From positions 1-8,319 of the forward strand of contig JAADBR010000161.1 of assembly GCA_009995705.1 (NCBI GenBank): a stretch of 8,319 nt of DNA, given 5' to 3'. Under the pieces are notes generated by a model, which ran no database searches, was not told where the DNA came from, and saw only the letters and a list, made by a program, of their open reading frames with translations. The stretch comes from Microcystis aeruginosa W13-11 (GTDB lineage Bacteria > Cyanobacteriota > Cyanobacteriia > Cyanobacteriales > Microcystaceae). This document shows, piece after piece, positions 6,218 through 8,319 of the stretch (positions are counted from its first letter, which is position 1; each line of letters begins with the position of its first letter). Both the position numbers and the translations under genes were made by a program.

Positions 6218-6241
6218 GGCAATAGGCAATATGCAATAGGC
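6218..6241. repeat. Heptameric tandem repeat GGCAATA, 3.4 copies
   Basis: Units GGCAATA at 6218-6224 and 6225-6231, then TGCAATA at 6232-6238, then a partial GGC. This is a typical cyanobacterial short tandemly repeated repetitive (STRR) sequence. A related word, GGCAATAGG, occurs on the minus strand in the spacers between the coiled-coil copies (around 422-431). Confidence 0.85.
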
Positions 6242-6401
6242 AGAAGAAGGAATCTGGCAATTCTCCTACCTAAAAAGAAGTTTATAAACTAAGTACATCA
6301 AAGCTTTTAGCTTAACCAATTAAGTTTGAGATTCGACCTTTTTTATCAGATGTGATTTTTCAGTTCACTGATTACTGTTTACTGATCACTGAAAAAAGCT
6401 C

Positions 6402-6441
6402 CCCACTTCCCACTTCCCACTGATAACTGATAACTGATAAC
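6402..6441. repeat. Two abutting heptamer arrays, CCCACTT and CTGATAA
   Basis: CCCACTT runs for two units plus CCCAC (6402-6420), directly followed by three CTGATAA units (6420-6440). The second array ends immediately before the futA stop codon (6442-6444), so the repeat forms the very start of the futA 3' untranslated region. Confidence 0.85.
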
Positions 6442-7497
6442 TTATTTCCAACCGGCGCGATTCATTACCTGTACTGCTTTGGCTAAATTAGGACCAAAAT
6501 TAGCCACACTAACGGTATCTTCTTTACCGCGTCCGAGTTTTGCTAGAACAGGGTCTAAAGCAATTCCTCGAACGACGGGATATTCTTGATTACCCTTAGC
6601 AAAAAAGTTCTGTGCTTCATTGCTAGAAAGATACTCTAAAAATTTGATCGCCGATTCTCGATTGGGAGCGGTTTTAATTAAACCACCACCGCTAATATTA
6701 ACGTGAGCGCCGCGGCCTGTTTGGTCGGGGAAAATTACGCCTACTTGGTCATAAATTGCCCGTTTAGCGGGGTCTTTTTCTTCGGCATACCCAGCTAAGT
6801 AATAGGTGTTAGCTAGGGCTAAATCGGCAATTCCTGCGGCGACAGCTTCGATTTGTGCCTTATCATTTCCCTGGGGGGGACGGGCAAAATTAGCCACTAA
6901 TCCCCGACACCATTTTTCTGCGGCCGCTTCTCCTTGTATGTCGATTAACCAAGCGGTAAAAGATTGACTATAGATGTTACTAGATGACCGAGTGACGACT
7001 TTTCCTTTCCATTTGGGATTGGTTAAATCTGCATAGGAATCGATTTCTCTGGGGTTAACTCTGTCTTTGTTATACATAATTACCCGCAAGCGTTTACTAA
7101 ACCCAAACCAGTGACCTTTGGGGTGACGCAAATGAGCGGGAATTCTCTGGGTAAGAATGGGGGAATTGACGGGGGCAAAAATTCCCTGTTGGTCGGCCCG
7201 CCATAATCTCCCGGCATCCACCGTCAGGAGTATATCAGCAGGACTATTGCGGCCTTCGCTTTTGATTCGTTCGATTAATGGGTCCGCTTCCCCTTCCACG
7301 AGGTTAATTTTTATTCCCGTTTGTCGGGTGAAGTTGTCGTACAATCGTCGGTCGGTGTTGTAGTGACGGGAGGAATAGAGGTTTAATTGTTTAGTTTGGG
7401 CGGAGACTTCGTTTATTTTCCCTAATTGACCCACTGCTAACGCTAAGGTGGCTGTTCCCGCGCCTAGAAAGACTCTCCGAGTTATTTTATCGTTCAT
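6442..7497 (-). CDS. futA: Iron(III) ABC transporter substrate-binding protein, FutA type
   Basis: This 351-residue extracytoplasmic binding protein would deliver ferric iron to a FutB/FutC membrane complex, neither of which is in the window. The N-terminus has a twin-arginine signal, ITRRVFLGAG (R7, R8), a hydrophobic stretch to about residue 22 and a likely cut after VSA (31-33); no lipobox cysteine was seen. The mature part begins QLNLYSSRHYNTDR (38-50), the hallmark of the FutA/FbpA/IdiA group, with candidate iron ligands H45 and Y46. Further tyrosines expected at the site are Y142 (MYNKDRV), Y176, and the pair Y232-Y233 (NTYYLAGY). GGGLIKTAPN (270-279) and the C-terminal NRAGWK are also family features. 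Length is normal. The promoter carries a Fur-box-like site, consistent with induction in low iron. In Synechocystis two paralogues exist; which one this matches cannot be decided here. Confidence 0.93.
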   Translation of the reverse strand: MNDKITRRVFLGAGTATLALAVGQLGKINEVSAQTKQLNLYSSRHYNTDRRLYDNFTRQTGIKINLVEGEADPLIERIKSEGRNSPADILLTVDAGRLWRADQQGIFAPVNSPILTQRIPAHLRHPKGHWFGFSKRLRVIMYNKDRVNPREIDSYADLTNPKWKGKVVTRSSSNIYSQSFTAWLIDIQGEAAAEKWCRGLVANFARPPQGNDKAQIEAVAAGIADLALANTYYLAGYAEEKDPAKRAIYDQVGVIFPDQTGRGAHVNISGGGLIKTAPNRESAIKFLEYLSSNEAQNFFAKGNQEYPVVRGIALDPVLAKLGRGKEDTVSVANFGPNLAKAVQVMNRAGWK

Positions 7498-7528
7498 TGC
7501 TCGATTCTTGGTAAAGTTGTCTTTTCCT

Positions 7529-7534
7529 ATTGTA
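7529..7534 (-). promoter_or_regulatory. Candidate futA -10 element
   Basis: On the minus strand TACAAT (7534-7529) matches five of six -10 bases and lies about 32 bp before the futA ATG. No good -35 is present at 16-18 bp; that position is occupied by the Fur-box-like sequence. No clear Shine-Dalgarno precedes the ATG. Confidence 0.4.
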
Positions 7535-7539
7535 CAGCT

Positions 7540-7558
7540 ATTGAGAATAATTCTTATC
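7540..7558. promoter_or_regulatory. Fur-box-like operator upstream of futA
   Basis: The 19-bp sequence ATTGAGAATAATTCTTATC matches the classic GATAATGATAATCATTATC Fur box at 12 of 19 positions and centres on an inverted repeat AGAAT-A-ATTCT. It sits directly upstream of the candidate -10, across the -35 region, where iron-loaded Fur would block transcription. The placement before an iron transporter gene strengthens the call; binding itself is inference. Confidence 0.5.
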
Positions 7559-7678
7559 TATGGAGAAAATTACTTGTCTGGCTAGGGCGGTAAATGGGGG
7601 AAAATACTGGTAAAATCAGGGGTTCTTGTGTTGATGGGACTAATAAATCCTCGAATCTATCGCTAGTTAAGGTCAACA

Positions 7679-7709
7679 AGCTTAAGATGTTACCCTAAGC
7701 TCGATCGAG
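7679..7709 (+). repeat. Stem-loop and palindrome before the TPR-like gene
   Basis: AGCTTA (7679-7684) and TAAGCT (7696-7701) form a 6-bp stem with an 11-base loop. It is immediately followed by, and overlaps, the 10-bp palindrome CTCGATCGAG (7700-7709), which contains a HIP1 core. The downstream ATG is 11 bases away. No function is evident. Confidence 0.3.
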
Positions 7710-7720
7710 GCTATTGTGGA

Positions 7721-8213
7721 ATGAGAGCAGCGAGAGTCAAGATAATGATCAACAGTGATAACCAACAAGCGATCGAGCTAATGTTAGCATCGGCAGACCA
7801 TAATCAATTATTGTTATTCTGTCAGCAAGCGCTGGCAGTTCATCCGGAAGTGACTGATTATTATCCCTATCTGGGATTAGCTTATCTGCTGCTAGGGCAG
7901 CAAGCAACAGCGCAAGAAATTTGGTTATTTTGGCTATTACAATCAGAGTCCAGTCAGGATTTAATTATGTATGCTCCTCAAAAAAGAGATAATTAGAAAT
8001 CTCGATTGCTGGCAGTTTGCCCACGCTAAATTAATCTATCTTCAGGGGCTAGAATTAGAAGAAATAGAAGGGGATGAAGAGATAGAAAATTATGCTCTGA
8101 CTGCGATAAACTCCTGTCTTCAAGAGGTGCAAGAGGCAATTAATCGGCGAGAATATACTTTAGCTGAGGACTTTTACTTAAGAATTTTATCTTGGCGTGA
8201 ACAATCAGGGTAA
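7721..8213 (+). pseudogene. TPR-like protein gene split by a frame change
   Basis: The first part (7721-7996, 91 residues) has a tetratricopeptide-like helix pair, LLLFCQQALAVHP (30-42) and YYPYLGLAYLLLGQQATAQEIW (47-68). This resembles the N-terminal TPR part of cyanobacterial FkbM-methyltransferase or glycosyltransferase proteins (inference). The second part (to 8213) is in the +1 frame and continues with helical, acidic sequence ending CLQEVQEAINRREYTLAEDFYLRILSWREQSG-like. The frames overlap at 7971-7996 across a run of six A (7980-7985). Removing one A fuses them into a 163-residue protein. The second part's own ATG (7971) has no good ribosome site. The start may be ATG 7721 or ATG 7745; the latter has GAGAG 8 bases upstream. 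It may be a pseudogene, two coupled genes, or a slippage-dependent gene. Confidence 0.55.
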
Positions 8214-8319
8214 TCGCATGTTGATAGAGTTCTCAAATTCCGAGGAGTTAGGTCTAAAATTCGATGAGCAACTCAGGCTTTGACCTGCACAAGGCGACCG
8301 AATCTCTGGTTTTGCCAGT
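8214..8319. other. Right-edge sequence without a recognised feature
   Basis: These 106 bases hold only a 21-codon ATG frame (8218-8283) with no supporting features. No repeat, RNA gene or partial gene could be recognised. Confidence 0.4.

Larger units (their letters stand above)
6179..6441. repeat. Repeat-rich convergent intergenic region
   Basis: These 263 bp lie between the methyltransferase (+) and futA (-) stops. They hold an 18-bp inverted repeat with one mismatch (6186-6203 / 6367-6384), about 163 bp apart, and two sets of heptameric tandem repeats. A 9-bp stem TTTTTCAGT (6356-6364) / ACTGAAAAA (6388-6396) also surrounds the right arm. The middle part (6250-6350) is AT-rich with no coding frame. 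Such heptamer and GTAATCAGT-like sequences are common between cyanobacterial genes (established knowledge). Confidence 0.7.

Noticed and set aside
6356..6396. T-run and A-run flanked stem as a bidirectional terminator for the convergent genes.
   Set aside because: The stem is AT-rich, its runs are part of the stem itself, and no free T-run follows on either strand.
8218..8283. A 21-codon ORF after the TPR-like gene.
   Set aside because: It is too short, has no clear ribosome site and resembles nothing I can name.

Overview
The window looks like a cyanobacterial chromosome, most likely Microcystis or a close relative (inference). The supports are: a topoisomerase I ending in C-terminal repeats and a Lys/Thr tail, a Tat-exported FutA-type iron-binding protein, about twelve CGATCG (HIP1 core) sites in 8.3 kb, heptameric tandem repeats between genes, a TA-flanked MITE, and a broken TPR gene. 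No rRNA, tRNA or CRISPR array was seen.

Layout. Positions 1-1477 hold three tandem minus-strand copies of one small gene (the leftmost is cut by the window edge). The product is a coiled-coil protein built from 11-residue repeats and ending in a single membrane helix. The copies carry 6, 8 and 2 repeat units. The rightmost copy has a 93-bp MITE inserted in its stop codon, which adds 43 residues. Positions 1478-1721 are a divergent spacer with several inverted repeats. Then come a SWIM zinc-finger protein (+, 1722-2507) and, convergent with it, topA (-, 2621-5257). A 306-bp divergent spacer separates topA from a DUF938/METTL26-type methyltransferase (+, 5564-6178); it holds candidate promoters for both and a possible 13-codon leader ORF. 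Positions 6179-6441 are a repeat-rich convergent spacer. futA (-, 6442-7497) follows, with a Fur-box-like site upstream. A TPR-like gene (+, 7721-8213) is split by a frame change at a run of six A. The last 106 bases show nothing I can name.

The genes do not form one pathway. topA, the methyltransferase and futA are ordinary housekeeping or nutrient genes on separate transcription units. The left 1.5 kb is the dynamic part: a tandem gene family changing by whole-gene duplication, by gain and loss of 33-bp coding units, by promoter divergence and by a small mobile element.
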